This document shows, piece by piece, positions 63,147 through 64,000 of a stretch of 64,000 nt of DNA. The position numbers were made by a program, and so were the translations under genes. The notes under the pieces were generated by a model. It was given only the letters and a program-made list of their open reading frames with translations. It was not told the origin of the DNA and ran no database searches. Each line of letters starts with the position of its first letter. Within the stretch, counting starts at the first letter, position 1. Origin of the DNA: an uncultured Flavobacteriaceae bacterium (GTDB lineage Bacteria; Bacteroidota; Bacteroidia; Flavobacteriales; Flavobacteriaceae); the NCBI GenBank assembly GCA_947494565.1, contig CANLVG010000002.1:496001-560000 (forward strand), read 5' to 3'.

Positions 63147-64000
63147 TAGGCTTTTCGTTTTTCAAAATCCGAAATAAATCGAATGAGATGATACATCGCC
63201 GGACTTACCCAACGCCAAAAAACAAAGAGCAATCCGCCGTTAAAAAGGAAAGCCACCACGAGGCCAAAATCAGACGAAGAGTACATTCTGATATAGGCGG
63301 GTAACAAAAACAGCGCCCCTAGCGAAATAAAAAATAGGAGCATACTGCGTGTGGAATCGAACACCCCTCTTAGCCAGGGCGCACGAACAGAGAGCACATT
63401 TGACTGCAGGGCCATTTTCACCCAGGGGTAGTGAAAATGAAGCCAGGCAGCAATGAAAAGACAGGCCGTAAAATGAAGTCTCGCCAAAAAAACCGCGAAA
63501 AAATTGTGGAAGATGCGCCAACCACTTTCGAAGGTTTGAAAAGGGTAGGAGACATACAGCAGCGTTTCAAAAAACAAGTACAGGCCCAAGCACATGAATT
63601 GCAATTTCAAACGATCATGCGAGAGGTTGTAACTCGATGTAATATTGAGCTTGCTCAAACAGAAAAGCACTGCATACAGCCCTGAAAAATAGGAAATGGA
63701 ATGAAGGCCAAAATAGGAAACCGGATATTTTATCGTTCGTAAAGGGGATAGCAATTCGGAGCCATACCAATACACATTGTTCATCAAGATGTTGTATTCG
63801 ATAATACTGGATGATATGCTAAGGCAGAAGGCGGAAAAGAGAAATTTGCTCAAAACAAAGCAGAGTATACTCGTACCCATACCAATAAGCAAAATCTTCA
63901 ATGTACCCCAACCTTCTTCTTTGGCAACGTTGCGATTGAACCAGTTCTTTCTTGGAATATAAAAAAGAACACACGCGACCAACGCCAGAAAAATCAATGC
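63146..64000 (-). CDS. Multi-pass membrane protein (partial, N-terminus outside window)
   Basis: The frame is open to the right edge. The apparent first codon at 63995-63997 is TTG and the frame continues upstream, so the true start lies beyond the window. At least 284 residues are visible with about seven hydrophobic segments, and a conspicuous aromatic/histidine content (LARLHFTACLFIAAWLHFHY). The end is basic (FISDFEKRKA). No family is recognised. The overlap with the PBP start implies translational coupling and a shared role in wall synthesis or PBP control. Confidence 0.6.
   Translation of the reverse strand, partial: ALIFLALVACVLFYIPRKNWFNRNVAKEEGWGTLKILLIGMGTSILCFVLSKFLFSAFCLSISSSIIEYNILMNNVYWYGSELLSPLRTIKYPVSYFGLHSISYFSGLYAVLFCLSKLNITSSYNLSHDRLKLQFMCLGLYLFFETLLYVSYPFQTFESGWRIFHNFFAVFLARLHFTACLFIAAWLHFHYPWVKMALQSNVLSVRAPWLRGVFDSTRSMLLFFISLGALFLLPAYIRMYSSSDFGLVVAFLFNGGLLFVFWRWVSPAMYHLIRFISDFEKRKA

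Noticed and set aside
63431-63685. 84-codon plus-strand frame near the right edge
   Set aside because: It is antisense to the membrane protein and of low complexity (rich in K, Q, E), as expected for the complement of a hydrophobic coding region.

Overview
The window looks like chromosomal DNA from a marine-type member of the Flavobacteriaceae (Bacteroidetes). The genes start without Shine-Dalgarno sequences, and possible promoters resemble the Bacteroidetes TTTG / TAnnTTTG type. Typical phylum families are present: a DUF5690 transporter, the TIGR03364-like oxidoreductase, an LpxH-type phosphoesterase, and an NtrC-type regulator with a Bacteroidetes-style histidine kinase. The genus cannot be fixed from sequence alone. 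No rRNA, tRNA, CRISPR array, insertion sequence or prophage was seen.

Left flank (1-8122). An FAD-dependent oxidoreductase (cut by the left edge) and a DUF5690-type membrane transporter lie on the minus strand. Divergent from them is a plus-strand run: an LpxH-like metallophosphoesterase, a GT-B glycosyltransferase and a GH1 beta-glucosidase. A small unknown protein, a hairpin terminator and a lipoprotein of the amidase-signature family follow.

Centre (8136-59826). This is the outstanding feature: about 48.6 kb of genes on the minus strand, all serving one kind of machine. In transcription order (right to left) they are tolC-like, hlyD-like, an ABC ATPase, eighteen full-length FtsX/MacB-type permeases (P18 to P1, each 786-815 residues), and a second, divergent ABC ATPase. 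Every permease carries two MacB-type periplasmic domains and two FtsX membrane modules, and all eighteen reading frames are intact. The only long break is 485 bp between P10 and P9. It holds a short degenerate permease start and a possible promoter, and it splits the array into 9 + 9 permeases with one ATPase at each outer end. A sigma-54-type response regulator and its histidine kinase are divergently transcribed next to tolC. The shared spacer carries possible -24/-12 promoters pointing both ways. I infer a regulated envelope export or periplasm-remodelling system in which one outer-membrane channel, one adaptor and two ATPases serve many diversified permeases.

Right flank (59970-64000). 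A sigma-70-like protein converges on a small charged protein of unknown function. A shortened class A penicillin-binding protein follows, whose start overlaps the stop of a multi-pass membrane protein cut by the right edge.

Permeases are numbered P1-P18 by rising coordinate; transcription runs from P18 to P1.
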